Part shown: in pieces, positions 1 through 11,405 of the stretch
How the letters are laid out: the number at the start of each line of letters is the position of its first letter
Numbering within the stretch: the stretch's first letter is position 1
NCBI GenBank assembly: GCA_001586965.3
Contig: LUCW03001862.1
Coordinates: 1 to 27,500 of the forward strand
Direction of reading: 5' to 3'
Length of the DNA stretch: 27,500 nt
Origin: Sphaeroforma sirkka
Taxonomy: Eukaryota; Opisthokonta; Ichthyosporea; Ichthyophonida
Program-made: the position numbers and the translations under genes
The notes under the pieces: model-generated
Told to the model about the DNA's origin: nothing
Seen by the model: the letters and a program-made list of their open reading frames with translations, nothing else
Database searches by the model: none

Positions 1-233
1 TTTCTAACTTTTCTTCAGATGGAACTTTATTTATATCAGCTAATGTATTAACGTGACTTACGTTATTATGTCTATTTACAAATTAGGCAAGTGGTCATAA
101 ACACTTAGTACTTCTAGTGAAAATTATTCAATAAAGAACAGCTAGAGGTACGCCCTGTGTGATCGAGGATATTTAGGCTCTTAACAAGAGGCAGTCCCGA
201 TCATTCTTACACAAGCTACCACTGCTAAATCCT
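1..233 (+). repeat. Partial 5' LTR of copy 1
   Basis: This stretch matches the 3' portion of the three full LTRs in the window, beginning inside the T-rich stretch that precedes the shared 'aacttttcttcaga' block. At several variable positions it agrees with the LTR at 13075-13669 rather than with the LTRs at 5040 and 6003. The start is cut by the window edge. Confidence 0.92.
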
Positions 234-3200
234 CTTTAAGAAAGTCAATGATGACATCATCGCCTATGGTGATTTTGCGATCTATGCCTTGGTCTGTCTT
301 TGAGAAGATAGTTCACAAGCATACCAATCCCTCTACTAGAGTACTTAGTACCACGAGCTACACACCCAGCCCACTAAGCGAAACGCAGTAGAGACTAATA
401 CTGCGCGTAGTACTAAAAAACCTCGCACTACTACTGGAGGGGGGTACTGGCTCTACTTCTACCGAACCGAAGGTGAAAAGAAGGTGAGAGCGCCTTGCAA
501 GAAGTGTGGTTACAACCTCACAAAACGTAATGGCAAGTGGAATGGTAGACACGACCCTGTTAAAGTGTGCACCAGGCAAAAGCCAGATTTTGGACACTAT
601 ATGAAAGAAGAGTGTGCTATTTGCAAGGGTACTAACGGTTGGCACAAAGAGGATTGCAAGGACTTACCAGACGTCCAAGTTAAGCACTGACAGTACCATG
701 TGTGCACTAGAGCAAGATTATGAGAAAATGTTCAATAAAATCTATACCAAAGGAGATGAACGTATCTTTCAAACAGTTTTCGTAAATGGATAAAAAAGTT
801 ATAGCACTATTTGATCAGGGGCTGAAGTTTCTGCTATCTCACGCCGAGTAGCCTACGCTACAGATATGGCTGTCCATAACAGAAACAACTGATTTAATCT
901 TTGGAAATGGCAAAGTTACTACTTGCGAACAAGCCATTGACTATGCACACATAATGCTGTCAGATAGAAGAGAAGTGAAGACTCACCTAATCGATACTGA
1001 CATGTCTCAGAAATACGATTTAATTATAGGTATGACTGATCTTCTCAGTTTAGGTATAACACTCACTGGTCTGCCTAATGGGCTGGACCCGAATAAAAGA
1101 TCAGTCAGATGATAATATGTTAAAGATACCTAAACCTCCGGAAGGTGAAGCAAAGGATATGATTCCGCACTTCACCGATATAATTATGGACTTAATTATA
1201 CAAAACAGGAAGATTGCAATAACTGACTGGTGTATGTTTAAGTTCTCTAATGGGTACGTTAGACTTGACTTAACAAACGTCGACTTCTCTAAGTTAAAGT
1301 GTCCTTCACATAACTACGTGAGTTGGAGACACAAAGACGTTGTCAAAACCTAAATCGAAGATTGGATTTAAAACAGGGTCTAATTGAAATCAATTATGAT
1401 GCAACCCCAGTTAACTTAGCTCTCTTAGCGGTCGATCAATATAAATCTGATGGAACGTTTAGTAAAACAAGAGTAGTACTAGACCTGTCGCCAATCAACA
1501 AACTAATTCCGCAACATAGTTTTCCCTTACCTAAGATAAGCGAGATACTACGCAAAATGGAGGGTGCGACTATCTTTTCCAAGATAGACTTAAAAGCTGC
1601 ATTCCATCAACTGCAGATATATGAGCCTCATAGGAAATACTTTCCTTTACTTGGCAAGGTAAGAAGTACCAGTTTAAATGTGCACCTGAAGGCTTACACA
1701 TGTTACATTCTTTCTTCCAACAAGTTATGATGGAACTATTTGCGGACCTGTCGTATAACGTATCAGTCTATTTAGATGACATAGTTATCTTTACAAAGAC
1801 AGCACATGAACATGCTAAACTCGTTAAAGAAGTCTTAAAGCGACTTAATCATGCTAAACTTAAGATTAACGAAGACAAGTGTTCTTTTGCTAAAGATACT
1901 ATACACTTACTTGGCTACAAAGTATCTGCAGCAGGGGTGGAAATTGATCCTGGCAAGAATACAGTTTCTGTTGGATTTATCAACACCAATTATTGGAAGA
2001 GATGTGAACTCTGTGTGTGGGTTTGTTAACTTCTTCTCGGATTCGGTACCGCATCTTTCTCATTACTTAAAAGCCTTTCAGTCACCTACGGCTGCACAAA
2101 GGACCTTTGGGAAAGCTTTGGACTAAAGAATGTGATGATGCATTTAAACTAGTCAAAAAGTAAAGTAATGGACGCACCCATCATGCAGTACCCTGTGGAT
2201 GGTGTCCCATTCAAGTAGCAACCGACGCTTCAGATCGAGCGGTAGGTGGAGTGCTTTACCAAACGATAAATGGTAAACCGCGCTACATACAATTCTTTAG
2301 CAAGAGTTATAATAAGAGTCAACGGAATTACCCTACCGTTAAACAAGAGCTCCTTGCTATAGTTACTGCGCTAAGACAGTTTAAAGACTACCTTTATGGA
2401 AGTTACTTTACTGTCGCCTGTGATCAAAGTCTTTAACATACTTAAAAGATATGAACCCTGATTCACAGTTGGTGAGCCGCTGGCATGACATTATTGCCAA
2501 GTTCGCTTTTAATATAACACACATTCCAGGAATACATAACCATCTTCCTGACATGCTCTCTCGACTTGTGCCCGACTACCAGAAAACAGTCAAAGAGTTA
2601 TTAGCAACCGATTGGATGCTAAATAAGAAATGGTTTAACCTCGCTCAATCACGATGGGGTCCATTTACTGTTGATATGTTCGCCGCAGAACATAACAAAC
2701 AGGTTTCTGAATATAGGTCGTTGACTCATCCTAAAGGTGATGCATTTCAGCTTGACTTATCAAAGCATAATGCGTGGGCTAACCCACCTTGTCAACTTAT
2801 CGCACAGTTGTTAAATTATGTTAATATTACTAAATCTACCATTACGCTGTGTTGTCCCTTACGTAACTCCGACCCATGGATACGTGATTTAATTAATATG
2901 ATTCAAGACGAACCTATTTATGTCGACCGTGAAACCGACACGTTCTTGTATCAGGGATCCTATTCTATTAAGAAGACGCCTTGGAAACACACCATTGTTT
3001 GTCGCATCGGTCCTGCAGGTACCACTAAGTGGAAACCCTCAACCGAATACTTAGCTAAACTAGAGGAGTCTAAAGAGTTTGAACAAAAGCTCAAGACTCG
3101 TACAACACATGCACCCAACAAGATTGCAGTCGAGGAAATGCCGATTGATACGGCATTAGATCGTAAAAAACATGGAACTAGCTAAGGCCATGGATCAAAG

Positions 3201-4911
3201 ACTCAAAACTCTAAGAGAACCTGAAGCTCGCACTCAACTACTTAAAGCGCTGCTTAAAGAACAGCCAGGGGTTGCGAAACAACTGAAGAAGATACTTCAA
3301 CAATCTAATGTTGTCAATTATGTATCTCAGGACTCTACCCCTCCTGATACTGAGGTTGCCCTTTCCAACAGGACTATGGTTCATCCAGCCGGCGTTACGC
3401 AGAATCTGACTGACTTAGAGGAGCTCGAAAGTAGAGTTAAAATTATATATAATTTAACGCATCGAGCATATGAGCATACTTATAAAATGGCTATTCGTGC
3501 AGGGCTTGATCACCCGGCGCTGAAAGAAACCATACGTGAAGTATACCGACGCTGTACAGATTGTGAAAAGAACCAGATCAAGCGATACGGTTGGGCACCC
3601 TAAAACGTGTGACAGAAGACCAACCGATGCGCCGAGTCATAGTCGATTTGGTTAAACTCCCGCAATCAAGCATACTGGCGATGTATATATCTGCCATTTC
3701 TTATATGTGGCTTCGGGCTATAACTTGCTTTATGCAATACCGAACAAACGTCCACAAACAGTGGCAGAATTATGCTATCACGTCTTTAATGACTTCGGTT
3801 TCCCCGAGTACTATGTTCTGATAACGGTAGTGAGTTTTGTACCGACGTAATGGAGGCACTTATACTCGTATCAGGCATGACCCATAGGCGTGGTGTTCCT
3901 TACAAACATCAAACGCAGGGTGCAAATGAGACACGTCATAGAGAACTTAAGAAACTCTTGCGTACCGCACTGAGACGACGTTGAGGATATGTGGCCTTAT
4001 CATTTGAAATGGGTTCAGACTCACATGAATAACTGCATGAATCCTCAAACTGGAACACTCCGTTTCACTATTTCTTTGGCCGCTATAATGAATTACAAGC
4101 AACGTTTGATAAAACTGCGCCCGAGAAACACGTTAATCCGTGGCTACAAAAGATTGAGCATATGCAGAACGTTGTTTACCCCTGTTTACTCGAGCACAAA
4201 AATCGCGTCCTACTTAAAGCGTATGACCGATGGAATAACACTAAGAACATTGTTCAGTTCAAAGTCGGCGATTACGTTAACATTATAAATCGAAACCCCA
4301 ACGTTACCGAACTCTCTTCTAAGACGATAGGACCTTTTGTTATTTCCTACCATGATGAGAAGAGTGATACTTACGAAGTGAATAACATTGATGGTACTAG
4401 CGCAACCAATCTAGGCACTCACCGTATCCCTACCTCCGAACTCTCATTCGCTCGCTCATTTGATTCTGATGTACCAGTTATGGAGTCACAAGTCAAAGAT
4501 ATAATTGACAAAACATCCGAAGACGGTTACACTTACTACAAGACCCGTTTCATGGATGGGACAGTAGCTTGGCTAACCTCCGATGCATTTCGTGAATCTC
4601 GCGACTTTCTTCGTATCTTTAATAAGAAATGGAATAAGCGTTTACATAAGAACACACGAGATAAACGAAAAGGGTTTCCTCAGGTGACTACAAACCCTAA
4701 CGGATCTGAAATTCCCTATTTGCCACCTACTTCCTGCGTGACTAAACTTTCTGATCTGCTTACCAACAGTGCAGAAAATTGTTCAAACTTACCTACTAAT
4801 GAAGAACAGCCTTTGGCTATTACCTTACCAAATAATAAACGTAAGGCGCCTACATCGGAAATGGCTACTGGACCAAATACTAAACGACATAGAGTACAAC
4901 ATGAGTCTTGA
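234..4911 (+). pseudogene. Copy 1 internal region: gag end and pol remains
   Basis: Remains of the element's coding region. Recognisable pieces are the Cys/His zinc-binding end of gag (about 484-690), protease (about 750-1050), reverse transcriptase with a YLDD motif (about 1380-1990), RNase H (about 2210-2600), the Dam-like domain with NPPC (about 2650-3020), the integrase zinc finger and core (about 3440-4100), and the integrase C-terminus with a chromodomain-like segment (about 4230-4650). The segment ends in a Lys/Arg-rich tail at 4911. It is broken into many short frames and is described only as a fossil. The family assignment rests on domain order (RT, RNase H, then integrase). Confidence 0.9.
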
Positions 4912-5039
4912 ACTCGTACATATAGGCACATACTTACTCGATAAGTCATGACCGAAACCGTTTTTTACTTTGGTTTTCGCTTTACCAACTAGATCGTATC
5001 TTAACGTACGTTCGTAGTTCTAAAAGCTACTGGGGGCTA

Positions 5040-5631
5040 TGTAGAAATACGGCCTCCGGTCAGTCTAAAATATCAAGATCAATTGAGATAATACATTGGT
5101 TTTTATTTGTATTTTAAATACTTAAATACAAGCTCTTTTTCCAATATTTCCAAAGTGTCCTAAATTCACTTTGATGGCTCCAATAGCCTGAGTATTTGGT
5201 ATGACTCATCTACTTGGACCTATTTGAGACATTAGTAGATGTAGGATATTATAAACTAAATTTTATAATCTCGAACTACTACTTATAGATTTTGGTCCTC
5301 CCGCCAATCTCCAAAATCCAATAAGTCTTTTTTTTTTTAACTTTTCTTCAGACGGAACTTTATTTATATCAGCTAATGTATTAACGTGACTTACGTTATT
5401 ATGTCTATCTACAAATTAGGCATGTGGTCATGAACACTTAGTACTTCTAGTGAAAATTATTCAATAATGAACAGCTAGAGGTAGGCCCTGTGTGATCGAG
5501 GATATTTAGGCTCTTAACAAGAGGCAGTCCCGATCATTCCCACACAAGCTACCACTGCTAAATCCTAACTGACTAAATTGTATTTTAGTTTAATATAGTT
5601 TGAAACCTAGTAATTTCCATCGAAGTTTACA
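5040..5631 (+). repeat. 3' LTR of copy 1
   Basis: A 592-bp LTR that begins TGTAGAAATACGG and ends AAGTTTACA, preceded by a short G-rich run (ctgggggct) that probably is the polypurine tract. It carries its own private differences from the other LTRs. It also shares four variant sites with the LTR at 6003 that the other two LTRs lack. Confidence 0.95.
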
Positions 5632-6002
5632 ATAATAGGGTCTCCAGTAAAGCGGAAAAAAAGAAAAGATGAATTGAAGCACAAGGGCAGTAAGTCGGCT
5701 CAAACTAATAAGGAGTGGCTGGCGCTTATGCCTTTACCGGATGGACTTATGACTGAGGACCAGAAAGTATGAACTGGTAAAGAGTTTGTCAGAGGTACAC
5801 CCGAACGTGGTTAAACAAATACAATATAAGAGTATGTTAGCGGGTAGAAATGGCCCGCAGATCACATAAATAAAGAGAACGTTTTAGATTTGGGTTTAAA
5901 TCATATTGAAGACGAAGACGATCAAAAGCCTTCTCATGAAGAGGAGCATATTATTCCTAGCGATCAGGTCGATAGTGACAGTGGGGAGACTTTCGGTGAC
6001 AG
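5632..6002 (+). other. Coding-like DNA between the two LTR elements
   Basis: These 371 bp are unrelated to the LTR family. Near 5640-5780 one frame reads as a basic, Lys-rich stretch (for example PVKRKKRKDELKHK) running into MPLPDGLMTEDQK. Around 5890-6002 a frame rich in Asp, Glu and Ser (IEDEDDQKPSHEEEH) runs into the next LTR. I do not recognise the family. It looks like a decayed or interrupted protein-coding unit, either host or from another mobile element, into which the LTR elements inserted. Coding-like sequence resumes right of the second element. Confidence 0.45.
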
Positions 6003-6601
6003 TGTAGAAATACGGCCTCCGGTCAGTCTAAAATATCAAGATCAATTGAGATACTACATTGGTTTTTTATTTGTATTTTAAATAATTTAGTACAAGCTCT
6101 TTTTCCAATATTTCAAAGTGTTCTAAATTCACTTTGATGGCTCCAATAGCCTGAGTATTTGGTATGACTCATCTACTTGGACCTATTTGAGACATTAGTA
6201 GATGTAGGATATTATAAACTAAATTTTATAATCTCCGAACTACTACTTATAGATTTTGGTCCTCCCGCCAATCTCCAAAATCCAATAAGTCTTTTTTCTT
6301 TTTTTTTTAACTTTTCTTCAGACGGAACTTTATTTATATCAGCTAATGTATTAACGTGACTTACGTTATTATGTCTATCTACAAATTAGGCATGTGGTCA
6401 TGAACACTTAGTACTTCTAGTGAAAATTATTCAATAATGAACAGCTAGAGGTACGCCCTGTGTGATCGAGGATATTTAGGCTCTTAACAAGAGGCAGTCC
6501 CGATCATTCTTACACAAGCTACCACTGCTAAATCCTAACTGACTAAATTGTATTTTAGTTTAATATAGTTTGAAACCTAGTAATTTCCATCAAAGTTTAC
6601 A
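6003..6601 (+). repeat. 5' LTR of copy 2
   Basis: A 599-bp LTR, TGTAGAAAT...AAGTTTACA. The sequence immediately before it is ACAG, which recurs after the 3' LTR of the same element. At four variable sites it matches the neighbouring LTR at 5040 rather than its own partner at 13075. Confidence 0.96.
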
Positions 6602-6680
6602 TATTTTTCAGTTAAATAGTAGTTACAGTAGTGTACTGCTTCTAGACTGTCTGACATCGATTTACTATCCAGCAAATACT

Positions 6681-8722
6681 ATGGCTAAGGGTACTTCTAA
6701 AGGCAAGGGAGCCGCTAGCTCTAAGCCTGCTAAGCCTGCCGAGGTTCCTGAGATCCCTGTGGAAACACCTAGCCTGTCTGGAGTTGAGCCTGCCGAGGAT
6801 ACTGTTGGGGAAGCAAATTCTGAGGTTGGTACAGAGGATTATTCTGAGGATGACTCGTCGGATCCTAAAGCCTTGGAAGAAGAGGTATCTACTACCGCGG
6901 AAAGGCTCGCCAGCGTCCGTGTATCACCTAGGAGTGAAGCTCAGGACCCCAGCTTGCCCCCCCTGACCACGTGCCGTCAAATATTGGGGATAAACGTCGA
7001 AAGGCTGGAAAATTCGTGGATACGAATGTCGGGGGGGCATTATAACTCCACATCTAAAGGACACTCCAGCACAAATCCGGCGTGAAAAGGAAGTATTGGA
7101 CCTGTCCGAAAATTTCGGTTTTCGCCATCGATGGAGAAGCCATTCCATTCAGCTCAAATCTTGGGGCCGAAGCTGAGGACGCCATAACTCGACAACGAGT
7201 GGTTGGATCCTCTCAATCTCGACGCCAATTGAACCGCACTGAAGCGCTCTTGAAGGAGCTAGCGGCAGCAGCAGTTGTGGACCCCTCTATCGTGTCCCAC
7301 TTGGCTGATATTCTTCCTATACCGAAGAAGAAAAAAAAAATTCGGGCCGGGTTTCGAACCCGAGACCTACTGGTTTACCAGCCAGTATGTTTACCACTAA
7401 GCCAATTATCACTGGCGAGAGAGATAATATTTCAAAATTTAATCTCTATAGCTCTGATGCTACCATCGACCATCCTCTTGACAAACCTAACCCTGTCAGA
7501 GGATATGATCGTATGGAACTCGATGAGGCTTACCATCCTCGTAATATCGACCCTCATTTGCCAACTAACCCTGGTAATCACGATTTTGGCAATCGCTACA
7601 CCAGTACCTCGTTAGAGAGTTCCCGCTCTAATCCTGAGGATGAGGAAGTGAGAACCAGACATACTCGTCTCAGGCTATTACGCTCTGGTATGCAAGTCCT
7701 TGAGGACCGTCTATTGAATGACTCTGACCTTGACGATAGGAAAGCGGATAACATTCGCTATCTAATCGATAACAAGAGAAAGGAAATAGACACCATCTTG
7801 GCACTAGCAGCCCGTAGCACTGAGCATGAGCCTCGTGAACACTTAGAACCAAGCTTTATAAAGCAGCTAGGTAACGCGCAGGCTGAGGTCGATTTCTCTA
7901 CTAATGAGAGTACAGTGGAGACACTGAAGGCCTTCGACCAACTTAAGGAGTCTGCCAGCCTTAGGGATAAGCAGATGATGAATGCCTTTATTCATTTCTG
8001 TGAGCCAGGTGAATGGCGAACTATCTTGAAGGCTCATGAGCCCAACTGGAAAGCCCTACCCTGGCACCAGTTGCGTGATAATATACTTAACTTTTTTTTT
8101 GAAGATGCACGTGACCGTGAACTTCTAGAGTCTCGCAAGTTCTTTGCGAACGATACCACTATTCGAGGTGCTCTAGCTCATATGACACATATGAATACTC
8201 GGATGGGTGGTCGTACCTATACTGGCGAATATTTATTAATTTGTCAGATGATGGAGACTCTGGGAGCTAACCTCTTTAAGAAAGTCAATGATGACATCAT
8301 CGCCTATGGTGATTTGCGATCTATGCCTTGGTCTGTCTTTGAGAAGATAGTACACAAGCATACCAATTCCTCTACTAGAGTACTTAGTACCACGAGCTAC
8401 ACCCAGCCCACTAAGCGAAACGCAGTAGAGACTAATACTGCGCGTAGTACTAAGAAACCTCGCACTACTACTGGAGGGGGGTACTGGCTCTACTTCTACC
8501 GAACCGAAAGGTGATAAGAAGGTGAGAGCGCCTTGCAAGAAGTGTGGTTACAACCTCACAAAACGTAATGGCAAGTGGAATGGTAGACACGACCCTGTTA
8601 AGTGTGCACCAGGCAAGCCAGATTTTGGACACTATATGAAAGAGTGTGCTACTTGCAAGGGTACTAACGGTTGGCACAAAGAGGATTGCAAGGACTTACC
8701 AGACGTCCAAGTTAAGCACTGA
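6681..8722 (+). pseudogene. Copy 2 gag region
   Basis: This region encodes the structural part of the element. The first ATG with a coding-like continuation is at 6681 (MAKGTSKGKGAASS) and leads into an acidic, Ser/Glu-rich segment. Around 7420-8510 lies a long helical, charged segment typical of a gag capsid region. The segment at 8522-8722 is Cys/His-rich (CKKCG, then CATCKGTNGWHKEDC) and should bind zinc and nucleic acid, like the zinc knuckle of related gags. Capsid assignment is by position and composition, not by a clear motif. The region is not in a single frame and is treated as a fossil. The tRNA-derived piece at about 7331-7411 lies within it. Confidence 0.75.
7331..7411 (-). pseudogene. 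tRNA-derived sequence, Thr-like, antisense in gag
   Basis: On the minus strand there is a consensus A box (TGGCTTAGTGG, 7404-7394) and a consensus B box (GGTTCGAAACC, 7360-7350), spaced as in a tRNA gene. A good T arm is present, as is an anticodon stem ACTGG/CCAGT. The anticodon loop has eight bases (CTGGTAAA); the best reading of the anticodon is GGT (Thr), with one base out of register. A T10 run (7340-7331) directly follows the 3' end, as in a pol III terminator. The 5' acceptor strand (7411-7405) does not pair with the 3' strand, and the D stem has a mismatch. It is therefore probably a tRNA pseudogene or the head of a tRNA-derived SINE, not a working tRNA. Confidence 0.7.
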
Positions 8723-8731
8723 CAGTACCAT

Positions 8732-10620
8732 ATGTGCGCACTAGAGCAAGATTATGAGAAAATGTTCAATAAAATCTATACCAAAGGAGATGAACGTATC
8801 TTTCAAACAGTTTTCGTAAATGGAGAAAAAGTTATGGCACTATTTGATCCAGGGGCTGAAGTCTCTGCTATCTCATGCCGAGTAGCCTACGCTACAGATA
8901 TGGCTGTCCATAACGAAACAACTGATTTAATCTTGGGAAATGGCAAAGTTACTACTTGCGAACAAGCCATTGACTATGCACACATAATGCTGTCAGATAG
9001 AAGAGAAGTGAAGACTCACCTAATCGATACTGACATGTCTCAGAAATACGATTTAATTATAGGTATGACTGATCTTCTCAGTTTAGGTATAACACTCACT
9101 GGTCTGCCTAATGGGCTAGACCCGAATAAAGATCAGTCAGATGATAATATGTTAAAGATACCTAAACCTCCGGAAGGTGAAGCAAAGGATATGATTCCGC
9201 ACTTCACCGATATAATTATGGACTTAATTATACAAAACAGGAAGATTGCAATAACTGACTGGTGTATGTTTAAGTTCTCTAATGGGTACGTTAGACTTGA
9301 CTTAACAAACGTCGACTTCTCTAAGTTAAAGTGTCCTTCACATAACTACGTGAGTTGGAGACACAAAGACGTTGTCAAAACCCAAATCGAAGATTGGTTA
9401 AAACAGGGTCTAATTGAAATCAATTATGATGCAACCCCAGTTAACTTAGCTCTCTTAGCGGTCGATCAATATAAATCTGATGGAACGTTTAGTAAAACAA
9501 GAGTAGTACTAGACCTGTCGCCAATCAACAAACTAATTCCGCAACATAGTTTTCCCTTACCTAAGATAAGCGAGATACTACGCAAAATGGAGGGTGCGAC
9601 TATCTTTTCCAAGATAGACTTAAAAGCTGCATTCCATCAACTACAAATATATCAGCCTCATAGGAAATACTTTTCCTTTACTTGGCAAGGTAAGAAGTAC
9701 CAGTTTAAAGGTGCACCTGAAGGCTTACACATGTTACCTTCTTTCTTCCAACAAGTTATGATGGAACTATTTGCGGACCTGTCGTATAACGTATCAGTCT
9801 ATTTAGATGATATAGTTATCTTTACAAAGACAGCACATGAACATGCTAAACTCGTTAAAGAAGTCTTAAAGCGACTTAATCATGCTAAACTTAAGATTAA
9901 CGAAGACAAGTGTTCTTTTGCTAAAGATACTATACACTTACTTGGCTACAAAGTATCTGCAGCAGGGGTAGAAATTGATCCTGGCAAGAAACAGTTTCTG
10001 TTGGATTTATCAACACCAATTACTGGAAGAGATGTGAACTCTGTGTGTGGGTTTGTTAACTTCTTCTCGGATTCGGTACCGCATCTTTCTCATTACTTAA
10101 AGCCTTTCAGTCACCTACGGCTGCACAAAGGACCTTTGGGAAAGCTTTGGACTAAAGAATGTGATGATGCATTTAAACTAGTCAAAAGTAAAGTAATGGA
10201 CGCACCCATCATGCAGTACCCTGTGGATGGTGTCCCATTCCAAGTAGCAACCGACGCTTCAGATCGAGCGGTAGGTGGAGTGCTTTTACCAAACGATAAA
10301 TGGTAAACCGCGCTACATACAATTTTTTTAGCAAGAGTTATAATAAGAGTCAACGGAATTACCCTACCGTTAAACAAGAGCTCCTTGCTATAGTTACTGC
10401 GCTAAGACAGTTTAAAGACTACCTTTATGGAAGTTACTTTACTGTCGCCTGTGATCAAAAGTCTTTAACATACTTAAAAGATATGAACCCTGATTCACAG
10501 TTGGTGAGCCGCTGGCATGACATTATTGCCAAGTTCGCTTTTAATATAACACACATTCCAGGAATACATAACCATCTTCCTGACATGCTCTCTCGACTTG
10601 TGCCCGACTACCAGAAAACA
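8732..10620 (+). pseudogene. Copy 2 pol: protease, reverse transcriptase, RNase H
   Basis: Protease-like segment: a hydrophobic-Asp-x-Gly-Ala motif near 8840 (MALFDPGAEVSAI), in the position of retropepsins. Reverse transcriptase: about 9400-9990, with VVLDLSPINKLIP (fingers), FSKIDLKAAFHQL (motif A), GAPEGLHMLPSFFQ (motif B) and the catalytic YLDD at 9800-9811, followed by LLGYKVSAAGVE. RNase H: about 10220-10620, with VATDASDRAVGGVL, a YPTVKQELLAIV block and the closing HIPGIHNHLPDMLSR. This is a standard Ty3/Gypsy order. Copies of genomic RNA into DNA would be made by this module within virus-like particles. It is a fossil and is not presented as a working enzyme. Confidence 0.93.
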
Positions 10621-10686
10621 GTCAAAGAGTTATTAGCAACCGATTGGATGCTAAATAAGAAATGGTTTAACCTCGCTCAATCACGA

Positions 10687-11045
10687 TGGGGTCCATTTAC
10701 TGTTGATATGTTCGCCGCAGAACATAACAAACAGGTTTCTGAATATAGGTCGTTGACTCATCCTAAAGGTGATGCATTTCAGCTTGACTTATCAAAGCAT
10801 AATGCGTGGGCTAACCCACCTTGTCAACTTATCGCACAGTTGTTAAATTATGTTAATATTACTAAATCTACCATTACGCTGTGTTGTCCCTTACGTAACT
10901 CCGACCCATGGATACGTGATTTAATTAATATGATTCAAGACGAACCTATTTATGTCGACCGTGAAACCGACACGTTCTTGTATCAGGGATCCTATTCTAT
11001 TAAGAAGACGCCTTGGAAACACACCATTGTTTGTCGCATCGGTCC
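10687..11045 (+). pseudogene. Dam-methyltransferase-like domain between RNase H and integrase
   Basis: The segment begins WGPFTVDMFAAEHNKQV and continues through HNAWANPPCQLIAQLL (NPPC at 10813-10824) to a closing TIVCRIG. The pattern is a V-D-x-F-A start, then DAF-x-D, then a W-x-NPP motif. It resembles the Dam-like methyltransferase domain known downstream of RNase H in DIRS-type tyrosine-recombinase retrotransposons and, more distantly, phage N6-adenine methyltransferases, whose catalytic motif IV is (D/N)PP(Y/W). Here Cys takes the aromatic position, so catalytic activity is doubtful. The same domain is present in copy 1 (about 2650-3020), so it belongs to the family. The assignment is from motifs and position only. 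Confidence 0.6.
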
Positions 11046-11405
11046 TGCAGGTACCACTAAGTGGAAACCCTCAACCGAATTCTTAGCTAAACTAGAGGAG
11101 TCTAAAGAGTTTGAACAAAAGCTCAAGACTCGTACAACACATGCACCCAACAAGATTGCAGTCGAGGTAATGCCGATTGAAACGGCATTAGATCGTAAAA
11201 ACATGGGACTAGCTAAGGCCATGGATCAAAGACTCAAAACTCTAAGAGAACCTGAAGCTCGCACTCAACTACTTAAAGCGCTGCTTAAAGAACAGCCAGG
11301 AGTTGCGAAACAACTGAAGAAGATACTTCAACAATCCAATGTTGTCAATTATGTATCTCAGGACTCTACCCTCCTGATACTGAGGTTGCCCTTTCCAACA
11401 GGACT

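Larger units (their letters stand above)
1..5631 (+). mobile_element. Ty3/Gypsy-type LTR retrotransposon, copy 1 (broken)
   Basis: Fossil copy of the same family as the element at 6003-13669. Its start lies before the window. Visible parts are a partial 5' LTR (1-233), an internal region (234-5039) and a full 3' LTR (5040-5631). The internal region shows, in order, the end of gag with its zinc-binding tail, protease, reverse transcriptase, RNase H, a Dam-like domain, integrase and a chromodomain-like tail. Most of gag is absent. It is clearly broken, with roughly a dozen or more breaks. Where the two copies align they are nearly identical, so the family was active recently even though this copy is dead. 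The left end is outside the window, so its target-site duplication cannot be tested. Confidence 0.93.

Noticed and set aside
7339-7411. A working tRNA gene
   Set aside because: The acceptor strands do not pair, the D stem has a mismatch and the anticodon loop has an extra base, so it is called tRNA-derived only.
8236-8677. Minus-strand ORFs over the gag zinc-binding region (also at 358-645)
   Set aside because: They are shadows of gag, recur in both copies only because the DNA is duplicated, and show no domain.
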